Below are positions 10,167 to 22,963 of a DNA stretch of 64,000 nucleotides, in pieces. Under the pieces are notes generated by a model. The model did no database searches and had not been told where the DNA came from. It saw only the letters and a list, made by a program, of their open reading frames with translations. This stretch comes from Irpex lacteus (lineage: Eukaryota > Basidiomycota > Agaricomycetes > Polyporales > Irpicaceae), in the NCBI GenBank assembly GCA_001986395.2, contig MQVO02000036.1:124001-188000 (forward strand), in the 5' to 3' direction. The translations under genes were made by a program, and so were the position numbers. Numbering within the stretch: position 1 is the first letter of the stretch; each line of letters begins with the position of its first letter.

Positions 10167-11836
10167 ATGGACTCTGTAACAATCTCTGCATTTCTCGCGT
10201 CACAATCGTCACTCGTGCAGGAGGCATCCGAGGCACTTCCCCACTCCTTCTCCCAGTGCACCTACTCCCTCGGACACATCCGCCAAGCAGTCTACCTCTG
10301 CAAAACATGCAACGAGCGCAGGGGCATCTGCTCCGCATGTTCCATAGCTTGCCACACCGACCACGACCAACTCGAGCTCTTCCCAAAACGCAACTTCAGA
10401 TGCGATTGCCCCACCAGCTCGCTCGCGCACGCCTGCACGTTGCATCGTCATACGGAAGAGCCGAACACAGGCAATGTGTATGGCCAGAACTTTGACGGTG
10501 TGTTTTGTCGGTGTGGGCGGGAGTATGACGCGGAGAAGGAAAGGGAGACGATGATACAGTGTCTAGCGTGTGAGGTGCGTTTGCTTCGGTTGGAGGCTCA
10601 CATTGGACTCAAACGTCATTTTTTTCTGTAGGACTGGTATCATGAATCATGCCTTAACCTCCGTGTCCGGCCTTCTTCTCGAGAACCCACACCCGAAGTC
10701 CCTACTGCTTCTGCTGCTGACGACGACGACGCCCATTCTGAAGCATCGTCATCTGGCCTATCTCCTCCTCTGATCACAGCATCACAGTACGACTCACTGG
10801 TGTGCTCTGACTGCGTTTGGAAGATTGATACACTGCGACGATACGCCGGGACACCTGGTGTCCTCATGGTCGTACGATCTGCACCTCAAGACCCTTGGCG
10901 TGTTATAGGCCAGGCAGAGAACGAGGAATCGCACGTGAACGTCGGGGTGGAGGCAGAGGCAGAGGTGAATGAAGAGCCCGCTAAGACTACCACTGGAGAG
11001 AAACGCGGAAGGTCGCCTTCACCTCAAGAAGACGGACCACAGACCAAACGGGCCAGAGCTTCTCCATCTGCAGAGGTGAATGGAGAGCACTCGAATTTGG
11101 ATTTAGAGGAGGAGAAATCGACGGCATCACAATCCCAACACAAGTGCCTCGCACCCCCTCTCAACGAGGCCGCACAACGCATACTGTCACTGAAACTCTC
11201 CTCTGACGCAACTCCCGACCTCGAAGGAGCCGGCGACGTGTTCCTCACGGAAGGGTTCCGCGAGCGATGGTGCAAATGCTCGACCGTAAGTACCTCCACA
11301 GCCCGCGCACTTTTACATCCAACCGCTGACTATGACCCTCGTGGTTTCATCAATGTTATAGTGCCTCCCGTCATTGGAAGCACACCCATACCTACTCGAT
11401 GAGGAAGAAACGTACGAACCGCCCGAGGATCCCGACTCAGGTGTGTATTCCTAGTCGCTCTTCCTTTGCTACTTTCTCAACGTGGTATAAATGGATCTTA
11501 ATATGCTTATTTGACTCTACTAGGTCTATCCCTAGAAGAACTCGGCCTACGCGCACTCCAAAGCATCCCCCGCGAACGCGCCATCAACGGCATACACGCG
11601 TTCAACGAGCTACGGTACGTGCACCACCCCACGCTCTTCCCCTTCCACTCCATCCTCCCCCTCCATTCTCGCCGCTGATATGAGATGATGTGGCTGACTC
11701 CTCCTTATGTGTATGCGTGCGTGCGTGTAGGGACAACTTGTTGAAGCACTTGCGTCCTATCGCGGAGCAGAACCGGGAAGTCACAGAGGCGGATATACAT
11801 GCGTTTTTTGAGGAGGCTAAGCAGGGGAAGGCGTAG
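10167..11836 (+). CDS. UBR7: UBR7/Mlo2-type E3 ubiquitin ligase (UBR box + PHD finger)
   Basis: Five exons (10167-10574, 10632-11285, 11362-11440, 11524-11614, 11731-11836) give 445 residues. Residues ~25-105 form a UBR box: CTYSLG, QAVYLCKTC, GICSACSIACH and a CDCPT segment with many Cys/His ligands. It is followed by a PHD-like finger, FCRCGREYD...MIQCLACEDWYHESCL, split by intron 1 between CE and DWYH. The C-terminal CLPSLEAHPYLLDEEETYEPPEDPDS and the helical GLSLEELGLRAL...AFNEL segments are also typical of UBR7 and S. pombe Mlo2. The middle (~240-330) is acidic with a basic KRGRSPSP/KRARASPS patch, probably a nuclear signal. The family transfers ubiquitin to substrates including histone H2B in mammals; the substrate here is unknown. 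Confidence 0.92.
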
Positions 11837-12233
11837 GAGGGCGGTTTCTTGGGCTGGGGGGGCGTGTCGTGAGACGAGGTGTACTCCAGGAAATACTGGC
11901 AGGCAGTGTACTGTCTTCAGCCAATGACGAGACGAGCCGTACGCTACGAAATATTAGCACGCACGCGTAGCATGTTGCTCTTGAAGTAATGTGAGCATGG
12001 TGGCATCATCGATCATACAGGGCTACTGTATGTCATGGAAGTGTATTTATCATTTGACTTCAGCTTGCGAGATAATAGTCGGCGAGGCACGGGAAACGAA
12101 TAGTATTGCAACTTGAAAGTTATATACACGAAGATGACTGCCCACATGCAAGCAGGGATAGCAGAGATAAGTTGTGTAGTTGCAAACAATGAGACGAGGG
12201 GTGGGTGGTCAAGGATGATAAAGAGGAGGCTAG
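11837..12233. other. Intergenic region between convergent 3' ends
   Basis: This holds the 3' flank of UBR7 (+) and of the minus-strand membrane-protein gene. No other feature was seen. Confidence 0.45.
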
Positions 12234-13028
12234 TCAAAAAGGGTGGGTTGCGATGAAGGGGTGGGAGAGGATGGCCACGTGGAGGAAGGGGAGGGTGGTC
12301 AAGTAGAGGAGGCAAAGGGTGATGAGGAAAAGGAAGGGGAGGGCACTCATGAGGAGGAAGGAGAGAGTGGTCAAGTGGAGGAAGGGAAGGGTGATGAGGA
12401 AAATGGAGGGAAGGATGGCCCGCGGGAGGAAGGGGAGGAGGGTGGAAAATGTGGTCAACGAGTACCACCAGAGTTGGGTCGCGAGAGCCATGGCCTGGCA
12501 CAGCAGGGGAGAGACATACTTACCGTGTTGCACTACGATATTAGGGCTGGTATGGGTGGGGTCCTTCCTGAGATGGTTCGGATGGGCGGTGTGGTCAATC
12601 GGAAGTCTCAAACGTTCGTGTAGTACATCTAGGAGAACGAGTGAAGGTGACTCGGATATGTAGATGTCGTCGATGTCGGTGTACGTTGCTTCGGGTGAAA
12701 CCGGGGCCAGAGAGAGATGTTAGTAAAATTGGCTTGAGAGATGGAGAACGATGTTTACATACCTTAAAAATGTGTAGCGTGAAATAAGGGCTGTCCGACG
12801 AGCACGAGGGCTGAGGGGAGCTCTGGCCGACGTCGAGGGAGACATACGTGGTGAGGAGCAGGTGGTGGACGGCGAGGAGATGGGGTCCGATGTCGATGAA
12901 AACGACGAGGAGACCTCGTTTCTCGGTCCTCTCACAACCTCTGAGCCTTTCGGCATCGTCTGAGGTCAATTCGGACCTCAAACAAGAGGTGGATAGAGAT
13001 CTGGAGGGGTCGATGAGCCAATGGACAT
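12234..13028 (-). CDS. Probable membrane protein with C-terminal hydrophobic repeats (structure uncertain)
   Basis: Three coding-like segments lie on the minus strand. A Ser/Thr/Pro-rich start from the ATG at 13028 reads SIGSSTPPDLYPPL and then, after a short intron, a low-complexity Ser-rich stretch. A middle exon around 12530-12700 has clear protein character (TDIDDIYISESPSLVLLDVL, then HERLRLPIDH). A last exon beginning near 12503 reads LATQLWWYSLTTFSTLLPFL and continues as three imperfect ~24-29-residue hydrophobic repeats (LTT-x-FL...FLITL) to the stop at 12234. The second and third exons join cleanly at gtaagt/gccag. The first and middle exons do not join in frame with the GT-AG pair I can see, so either an exon is missing from my model or there is a frameshift. 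I recognise no family. Confidence 0.45.
12240..12445. repeat. Purine-rich minisatellite encoding hydrophobic repeats
   Basis: The plus strand is almost pure GA/GGT (GAGGAAGGG, GGTGATGAGGAAA, GTGGTCAAGT-GAGGA) arranged as about three imperfect units of ~70-80 bp. Read on the minus strand it gives Leu/Phe/Thr-rich segments, and it coincides with the last exon of the membrane-protein gene. Confidence 0.6.
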
Positions 13029-14106
13029 GGTGGGTTGAGAGCAAAATAGGGAAGAGCACACGCGCTTCTTATAAGTTTTGAAGGGGAGCCAGAAAAGGAA
13101 GGTCGACATACTCGACGCCGTCTTGCAGGTGGCCATTTGGCAAAAAATATAAAAATATTCATGTAAATGAAGGAAAAGTATTTTGTGCTGCTGGTAAAGT
13201 TCTTGTGTGAGACTGTGCAAAGTAGCAATGAGAAACGCACTGAAAGCTAGAGCCCTTGCTCGGCTAACTGTAACGCCTTGTACGGCAGAAGATGTGCTCT
13301 TTTCGTCACAATTGATCGGACAACAGTTGTTGGTCCATGTTGGATCCCGCCACGTCGATGCTGTTCAAGTTGCTCGTCGAGGATGAAAGTCGTCCAAATG
13401 GACGAAGGAAGAGGTGGAAGATGCGGAAACGCCTCTGATACACCAAATGGATGTTGTGTAAGTCCATTTGCCACCGATATTTGCTGAGAAACTCACTGTA
13501 TCCCCCATTTTCGTCTTCTTTTTCGTTTACAGGTCGCCTCTCGTGGTAGAGGTTCCGAGGTAACCTCTAAAGACAATGCCAATCGATTGGCGGTGCTTGC
13601 CTGTTACGGTATTTGACGCGCGTGCCACTCGGCCTCCCAGTAAGTCGATTTTGGCCTTCACAGCGAATTTCCTGTTTAATAACCTCTTGGACCACGCAGG
13701 GCGATGTGGGAACTGTGAAAGAGTAGTATAGTGGATGTTTCCGCAGTAAATACATTGCATGAGCTCGCAGTACACGAGGCGAGTTGGTGATCTAACTTGC
13801 GACGATGCCGATGAAGGCAGAGAAGCGCCGAAATATCTGAACCCTGGCCGCCGACGACCTCTGCTGCCAAACAACACTCTCCTTTGTGCGCTGTCCACCT
13901 GGACTGGCGTGTTGAAGGCATCCAACTCTCCCAGTCATTTTGACTCCTCCACACCACTACTCTCCTCATCTCTACCGTCTCCTCCGACCCACGACCCTAC
14001 GACTTCAGCGGCGAAACATCTTACGTTCAGACCTACGTCTACGTCTACCTGGATATTCATTCCACAACAGCCTGCTTTCTGTTCTCTTCCTTCGTGAACG
14101 TCCAAC
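13029..14106. other. Intergenic region with divergent promoters
   Basis: It lies upstream of both the minus-strand membrane-protein gene and the plus-strand disordered-protein gene. Open frames on the minus strand at 13247-13474 and 13527-13925 lack recognisable motifs; upstream exons of the minus gene could be hidden here. Confidence 0.35.
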
Positions 14107-16136
14107 ATGGCTGGATACAAGATACGTTGGGAAGACAAAAACAATCTTAGTAGAGAGAACAAAATCATCAACCGCAAAACCTCAGACCAGCGACAGCTGT
14201 GGGCACCACCACCACCACCACCTACGGAGACCACTGCAGACAATGAGCAAGACGATGGAACTGGAGGACATCACCAGCAGGCCCCCACCCTGCCGCAGGT
14301 ACGTTCTCGTCGTTTCATAACATCTCGTCGACGACTTATTCATATTCTCCCCAGGCCGGCGCGGTCCAGCCCAACGTCGTAGCTGCTCCCCCTCCTCACG
14401 TCGCCAATCCACCGCCTCAAGCTCAGCCTCACCCGCCTGCTAACCAGCCAGCCCAAGCACAGCCAGCTCAGGTTCAAATACAGTGGATGTATGGCCAAGT
14501 AGGGCCCACAACTTACGCGTGGCAAGTGCCACCTCCTCCCATTGCATATGTACCTGGACATTTTCAACCTGCGCCTGGTCTTGGCCCGTACATCCAACTC
14601 GATGTCCACGGCCAGCCTCGTCATTCTCTGTGGCCATATTGGGACCAAGGCCGGCTGGTCGTTGTTCCGTGCCCAATGGGGGCCCTTACATCCGACTGCT
14701 ACTACCCAATCTACCCAGTCCGGGATCAATTTGCAAGTCCTACGACAGCACAGAATTTCGCGCAGCCTAACACCAATGACGACGACGCAGCCCCAGTGGC
14801 CAGCGGTAGCGGGTCTGGTTCAGTTTCTGACCACGATCACGTGCCTGCGGATGTGGCCGCAGCGGCCCCGCTCTCAGGTCCGAGCGCACGCGACGACTCC
14901 CCAGCTCCCCCAGTCGCTACCGCCCATGAGGCAGGTCCAAGTGACGATGTATCAGACTTACAGCAAGTCGACCGCGTAGAGGAGATGGTTCATGACGAAG
15001 AGGATGTGGCCCCGGTGGCCTCCGACAGTGGATATGATTCGGTTTCCGACCCTGAGTCCGCTCACCCCGCTGTGGCCCCAGCAGGCCTGACCACAGCTTC
15101 CACTCCGAGCGTCGACTACCCAGCTCTTCCAGTCGAAGAAACCCACGACGCGGTGACGACTCTCGAGCAACCGAGCATGGTTGAAGGCGAAGATGTTATG
15201 AACCGATACTTTGACTTCCCCCGATGGGATAAAGATACCGCTGGGCCGGCTCAGCCAGCCAGCGAGCCTCTTCCTCCCAGCGTAGCCGTGGCCACACCCG
15301 AGACGGCACCCGCTGTCGATTCTACCGTTCTTCAAGCTCTTCCTACTGCTCCGGCCGTGGAGGTCAACGCGCGGACTGCCCCAATGGAAGCTGCTGTGCA
15401 GCCTACCACCAGATCTCGCGTTCGCCGCCGTGAGGATGACGACGACGACGAAGAGGAGGCCGGAGAACGCGAGACACAGGCCAAGAGGGTCAAGTTGACG
15501 TTGGCAGGCCCAGTCGACTCTGAGAAAGTCCATGACGAGGACCATACTGATACGTCGGTCTCTCAGGCCGTCGATGAGGCCTCCAACGCTACTGAGGCCC
15601 ATGATGTGCCTTCCCAGCCTGCCTTGGACAAGAACACCAGCGGTGACTCTGAGAAGAAGATCGATGCGAAGGCTGACGCTACTGCTGGCACGAAGGACAC
15701 CGAGAAGGCTACCACTGAGAAAGCGGCACAGGTCGAGAACGTTGTGTCTTCCAGCATCGCTGCTCCCGAGGCGGAGCCCAAGGCAGAAGAAAAGGAGACC
15801 AAGAACGAGGATACCGCGAAGGCCGATGTCGAGAAGAAGTCGAGCGACACCAGCACTGACACTCCCTCTGACAAGTCTCTCGACCAGCCTGCCTCGGAGC
15901 CCGCACATGCCGAGATGACTCTCCCTAAGCCTGAGGCGACCACAGCCGTCGTTAAAGCCAGCGACAAAGAAAACGACACCCACGACGTTGTCGATCCCGA
16001 TGCTTCCAAGTCCGACGTAGACCTCGACAAGGAGGAGGAGAAGAAGACCCCTCGCAAGGCCGCCAAGAAGCCGAACTCCGTGCGCCGCGAGAGCGTGCCT
16101 CTTTCCCCGAGGAAGCAGACGACTCCTCGCAAGTAG
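14107..16136 (+). CDS. Large intrinsically disordered nuclear-type protein
   Basis: Two exons (14107-14298, 14355-16136) encode about 657 residues. Residues 1-160 are Pro/Gln-rich with a polyproline run and aromatic patches (WMYGQVGPTTYAWQ, YWDQGRLVVVPCPMG). The middle is acidic and Ala/Pro/Ser-rich. Near residue 440-455 is RSRVRRREDDDDDEEE followed by QAKRVKLTL, which matches the c-Myc nuclear localisation signal core (AKRVKL). Downstream is a Lys/Glu/Asp/Thr-rich segment. The end is basic with SVRRESVPLSPRKQ and TPRK, plausible phosphorylation sites for proline-directed kinases. No folded domain is visible. I infer a nuclear protein, but the role is unknown. The start is the first ATG of an open frame that reaches a gtacgt donor; acceptor ccccag follows 56 nt later. 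Confidence 0.75.
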
Positions 16137-17037
16137 AGTAAGCCGGCGAGTTCTCGCTCACAGCTGAATGGCCTAAGTTGTAAGTTTGCGTTGTCTCTTG
16201 AGTGTTAGTGTCGATGCTGATAGCAAATTTTAAGTCTACAGGCCACACGTACACACCGAACACTCATGCACTCCCTTCGCCTGTCTCTCGGCAGGAGACG
16301 AAGGAGACGGACACGAACACTCCCTTATGACCATTACGCTCATTCCTCACCCCGTTCATTGTATCGCTAGCTATGGCCTTCCTTCCTCTCGTTTCTTCTG
16401 CTTCATGTCTCTCACTCATTTTTCCTTGGCTCTAATTCACTTACTCACTTACTCACTCACGCTCTGAAGGAGCACACACCACGCATTCCCGCTCTGAAGG
16501 AGCGACAGCACCACCACTATCCTCATCATCATCCATACCATGCAAATTATATCATTATCATCTCTCTATTGTAATAAGTAGGTAAGTATCCATGTATCCT
16601 TTGTTTTCTCGCTCTCGTTTTCTCTCGCTCTGTCTTTCTGTCTTTTGCTGCGTACGTAGTAGTAGTGCCTACTGGTGGTACTTATACTTCTTGCATAGCT
16701 TGTTATCGGTCTCTGTTTTCGTTCTCCATGTTGTGTTATCCCAGTTATTTCTCGGTATTTTGCTGTATTTACCTTCTTGTCTTAATACTTGGCTCGTGTT
16801 TGTTGAATAAAACGGGACTCTGTCCCACCAAAACCACAATCCTCGTCTGCCAGTACTAGCAAGCATAACAGTGGTATCTGAATCATTCCGAAGTCCAAGA
16901 TCAACTCATGAGTTACGCCCCTCGCTTAGCCCTGCAATTCGCATTCACACAAGTACAAGCTGCTTCACAACAGCTGTGTGATGAGGTTCAGGTTGATTAT
17001 CACACCCACAAAAAGTAACACTAGTCTGGGGATCTAC
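16137..17037. other. Intergenic region, 3' flank
   Basis: This is the 3' flank of the disordered-protein gene. It contains a direct repeat of CGCTCTGAAGGAGC (around 16460 and 16488) and pyrimidine-rich DNA. No gene was seen before the tRNA. Confidence 0.45.
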
Positions 17038-17133
17038 CTCCCTGGCGGGGAGTCGAACCCCGCTTTCGCGCGAACGTCGTTGTTCCGTGCCCATTATGAC
17101 AGGCGCGTGTACTAACCGATATACTACCAGGGA
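17038..17133 (-). tRNA. tRNA-Asp (GTC) with a 24-nt intron
   Basis: The minus strand folds as a tRNA: acceptor TCCCTGG pairs with CCAGGGA, the D arm is GTAT-ATCGGTTA-GTAC, and the anticodon stem CGCGC/GCGCG surrounds a CTGTCA-C loop with anticodon GTC. The T arm is CGGGG-TTCGACT-CCCCG. An extra 24 nt follows position 37, one base 3' of the anticodon, the canonical site for nuclear tRNA introns (plus-strand bases ~17073-17096). The unpaired base 73 is G, the usual discriminator of tRNA-Asp. Stems pair without mismatch, so the gene looks functional. Confidence 0.93.
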
Positions 17134-18488
17134 ATAATTCATCTCACATAGCTACGTACATAACCTACTTTCCCATACTAAGGTTACCCTAACATCAAGT
17201 CGCCTACCTTCAAGTTCAACTGTCTGCACCGCTCACCTTTGATTCAGTGCATACATATCCCCAAGCCATACCAGTCTATCGTCCCAACGCGCTGTACACA
17301 GCGTAATGCATTGACTCACGACAGCCGTCCGAGCGCCGCGGTGTACCCATGAAACTCGAAGGCTCGTTTCTGTTCGACATGTTCAAATCTTGACAAGCTG
17401 AACTTTCAAGTCAGGCCCGTCATGTACGTTCTTGGCGCGTAGAATATATGTGGTGGGAAGGCAAGGTCGTGGCACTGAATGTACTGCGATCTTTTAGGCG
17501 AACAATCATCTGAAATATCATTGCGTTGACAAGATCGCACCAGTGTGTGTCGAGGCCGCAACACAACGACTCTGAGTGGGTTTTCGAAGAATTCTGTTCC
17601 GTGGGCGACGCTGATTTGTTACTATCTTCCAGTAACTCTCAGTCATCACCAACGGTCGTCGGTGACCCTTCTGTCAATGAAGAATTTTATCTACGCGTCA
17701 GAACCTCTTGCGATTTGACATTGCACTTGCGCGCAAAGACGAGTCGTTTGTTGCTCCTTCTGTTGGGGGCATGACAGGTGTCCGCTGTATCAGCGATAGA
17801 ATACAGGACTCTCGTAACGTGTAAGAATGGTTCGACACTTTTGGCCTAGCGTTTGACTGAACTCCGTGAAACGTCCAGACTCGAATGGTTCGCGTATTCT
17901 TCAAACGCTGTCTTCTCGGCTTTGCACTGGCCGAGGTGCTCATCTCCGTCTCGAATCCACCTGGGATCGAGACCTCTCGGGATGGTCATCAAACAAATAT
18001 TCGGTGGGGCGCCAAGGATCGCTTCCATTGACGCAGTCGAAGTCTGCAGGCGGCTGCTTGTGAGATGCTTCGTGGCACTCTTATCTCCCGCCCTCTTGGA
18101 ATGCTGCTGCTCGGCTCCTCAGCTGCCCTTGGCTGTAGTGATCAGGACATCGACGTTCTGTGCCTCTGTTAGAAGTCGGTACAGTCATGGGAACGACCCT
18201 AACCCGCCGCCTTCGGTGCTCTGAAGACGAGCAAGAAGCGAGAGAAGCAAGGCACGGTCCCAAAGAGGAAAGAAGTCGCCCCAATGGGGAAGGTATTGAC
18301 AGGAATTAATCTAGGCGAGCTTCGAGGGCCGGCATCTGCTGCTCCGCCAGATGTCACCAACAGATCTCCGCAATGCATATCGCCCCAAAAAACAGATATA
18401 AAAACAAACCTTCGCCCAATGTCCGACTCAACCCTCTTTCCTCCTCCCGCCGCCTCGTTCCCCGTCGTCGTCGAAGAAAGCAGGCAAG
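17134..18488. other. Intergenic region upstream of priA-like gene
   Basis: Short open frames occur (17526-17774 and 17853-18224, plus) with no recognisable motifs. A small frame near 18066-18175 starts with a signal-peptide-like hydrophobic stretch but has no convincing continuation. The right edge is the promoter of the gene at 18489. Confidence 0.4.
18397..18404 (+). promoter_or_regulatory. TATA box of the priA-like gene
   Basis: TATAAAAA lies 92 bp before the ATG at 18489, followed by a CT-rich leader typical of strongly expressed fungal genes. Confidence 0.5.
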
Positions 18489-19692
18489 ATGCGCGTGTCC
18501 ACCGTCCTCGTCACTCTTTTGGCCGCCGCCTCCTCCGTCCTCGCCAGGCCCAACCGCGGCTCGAGGACCGCTCCTCTCCACTCCGACGCTGAACTCGACC
18601 GCCGCGCCACCGCGATCGTCAGTGCTCGCCAGTTCCACTACCTCCACGCCCGCAACCCCCTCCTCGATGTATGCGCCAGCATTAACACGAACGTCATCCT
18701 CGGAAACAGCGAAATCCTCGGTATCCCCCTCAAGGAGCTTCTCGGCATTGACATCTGCTTGTGTTTGTCTGCCTTCCCTATCAAACTCGGTCTGAGTGCA
18801 CAAGTCGACGCTCTCATCAACAAGTACGGTGGCCCTCTCATCAACGCGGTACTCGAACTTCTGGTCTGTAATTATTTTGGCTGTTCTCTTGATGAATACT
18901 TATTAGTTTGCCAATGTACTAGATCGACCTGTCCCTGGACAAGAAGCAGTGCAACAAGCCCGAGTTCTCGACTTCACTCTGCTCTGACAGCGATCCTTGT
19001 GGCTTCGAGTGCAAGCCTCCCTACACCAAGGTTGGCGACAAGTGCGAGTGCAAAGCACCCTACATGTTGTGCAACGGCCAATGCACTTTGCCTCCCGGTG
19101 GAGTAAGTCAATGGTACTGCATCTTTGGACGACCGGATTCTGACGTCACGATAGGTTTGCAGCTCTTCCGGTGTCAAGCCCTACGTTCGTCGTAGCAACC
19201 TGTACCATAGCGCACAGTCTGATTGCAAGGCTAACGAGGAGGTAAGTTTCCAAGTGCTATCATCCTATCCTTACGCTTATTCTTAAATGCACGTAGGTTT
19301 GCGGTGTATATGGCGGCGCAGAGTACGCATACGAGTGCGTCAACACCAAGACAAACCTCGAGAGCTGTGCGCATCTTTGCCTCTTCCATACTCAATTAAC
19401 TCAGCTAACATCGTTTCTCTACACAGGCGGTGGCTGCATCATCCCCAACCCTTTCCGCCCCCACTCCGCCTCTTCTCCCACCGGAGTCGACTGTACCGCC
19501 ATCGACCGCGCCGACTCCGTCTCGTGTGCCTCTGGCCGCTGCATTGTCGAGTCTTGCGAGAGTGGCTGGGAAGTCGACAGTGCACGCTCTTCTTGCAAGG
19601 AAGTCAACGTATCGAAGCCCGATGCTTCCTCCGGCAGCGTGTTCAGCGTCTTGTCGGATTTGCTGAACGTCAAGCGCGACGAGGAGAACTGA
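18489..19692 (+). CDS. priA-like secreted cysteine-rich protein
   Basis: Five exons (18489-18863, 18923-19102, 19155-19241, 19297-19366, 19427-19692) give 325 residues. A signal peptide is clear (MRVSTVLVTLLAAASSVLA, cleavage near residue 19-20). The mature N-terminal part contains two Cys-poor helical stretches (LLDVCASINTNVILG, ALINKYGGPLINAVLELL). The rest is Cys-rich, with CNKPEFSTSLCSDSDPCGFECKPP, CECKAPYMLCNGQC and a C-terminal VDCTAIDRADSVSCASGRCI repeat-like unit. That C-terminal pattern resembles the fruiting-body protein priA of Lentinula and related Agaricomycete proteins. The likely location is the cell surface or extracellular space; molecular function is unknown. The promoter has a TATA box and CT-rich leader, suggesting strong expression. 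Confidence 0.75.
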
Positions 19693-20345
19693 AGGCGAAC
19701 TTCATCGCACACCTTTCACACCCTGAGGAGGTTAGCTGACATGAACACTCGCACGGATCCTCAAAACTCTTAGACATTGGTCTCGTATGATCGCTAGTAG
19801 CTATACTCGCATTCGTTTGTACACTCTCCTGTCGTTCTTCGTTGCACCATCCCCTACTCCTACTTTGCATTACGCTTTTACGTATACCTGTCTTTTCGAT
19901 TAGTTAGTTTGTTGGGATTTTTTGTGAACTTTGTAGTGTACAAAGTCGAGGTTAGTTTGGAGGTTAATGTGAATGCGAATTGTATTGTTGCAATGGAGGG
20001 TGCTTGATGCGTGGATGTATGCGTCTGTATATTACGGCCGGGGAGTACTAGCACAAGCTCATATAAGTCACTGGGCCCTCACCAAGATCACCACACGGAA
20101 ACCCATCCGGTCATTGAGACGTCGACGAGTAAATGATCCACTCGAGATTGCAGAAGAGGTACAAAATACATGTATGTATGTACGTGAAGAGCTTATGCAT
20201 TGATTGCTGATTGGTAACAGTCGAACAGAATGGGGAGATGCAGTCGGGATATCGATATCAGGCATGCGTGCGTAGACGGGACTTGGAATACTGGTGAGGT
20301 GAGGAGGCGTTGCGTGCAATGAATTCTCGAGCCGAAGCTTCAGCT
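19693..20345. other. Intergenic region between convergent 3' ends
   Basis: It holds the 3' flanks of the priA-like gene (+) and cdc2 (-). No gene was seen. A GAAGCTTCAGCTTCAAGG motif sits at the end of cdc2. Confidence 0.45.
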
Positions 20346-22261
<1,916 letters not shown>

Positions 22262-22477
22262 AGTTGATTTGGTTTACTGGGGCACAGTCTGCTGTCTTGA
22301 ATATTCGGGAGGGCGTGGTGGTCGTCAGGAAAGCATGTACATACTTTACCGCAGCGCGACTCGGAACCAGGACCGTGCCATTTGTGCGCTTAATTATTAG
22401 CGCTCGTCCTTGGAAGCTTGGACAGCTCCATCACGAAAATAAACGGATTCAGAGCTAATTATATCATCGTTTAGCAG

Positions 22478-22963
22478 TCAGACCATGGTATCGCAGTCAT
22501 CAACTAACCAGAACTGGCCTTGATATTTGTTCCCAGGGGTGATAATCGGGTGACCATGCGTGCAAATCGAGTGAACATGGGTGATAAGCTCTGCTATTGT
22601 GCTATGACCTGATAAACGGTGCTGGACATTTTCACGCAAGTTAATGCCTGCTTTGGATAGGTCTGTAATGCATCGAAACCTAGGTACATATCGCGCACAT
22701 AATTGCTTGCTCGAGTCTCAGTAAAAGGGGTACCAAATATATTTCTAATATTAAGCAAGGCATTTACGGAGGCAAGAGTAGCTACAAAAGTATATGCTAC
22801 CGGACCGAAAGTGCTAGTACGACGCTGGGGAATGTGACACGTTGGATAAAGGAGAGGATGTGAGTGTGCATTGGTAATGGTGATGGGAGGCGAAATAAAA
22901 ACGTACAGAGTTGTAGCTCGACGGCTGACCAGCCTTCGTAGCTTCAGTGACGCTCTGGAATCT
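22478..22963 (-). CDS. Possible 3' exons of an unrecognised gene
   Basis: Two minus-strand blocks look like exons. One is about 22908-22963, bounded by an acceptor (attctatag) and donor (gtacgt), reading FQSVTEATKAGQPSSYNS. The other starts at 22824 after a cccccag-type acceptor and contains a hydrophobic helix (TFGPVAYTFVATLASVNALL) followed by a polar tail. The end is ambiguous: one frame stops soon after MYLGFDALQTY, and another, needing a 32-nt intron that is short for this genome, continues to a TGA at 22478. Upstream exons between 23000 and 23900 could not be assembled. No family was recognised; it could be a membrane protein fragment or a decayed gene. Confidence 0.33.

Noticed and set aside
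14958..15983. Long minus-strand frames opposite the disordered protein
   Set aside because: They arise from the strongly biased codons of the plus-strand gene; the plus frame has a start, intron and sensible protein.
18066..18175. Short plus frame with a signal-peptide-like start
   Set aside because: Ends after about 35 codons; no convincing downstream exon before the priA-like gene.
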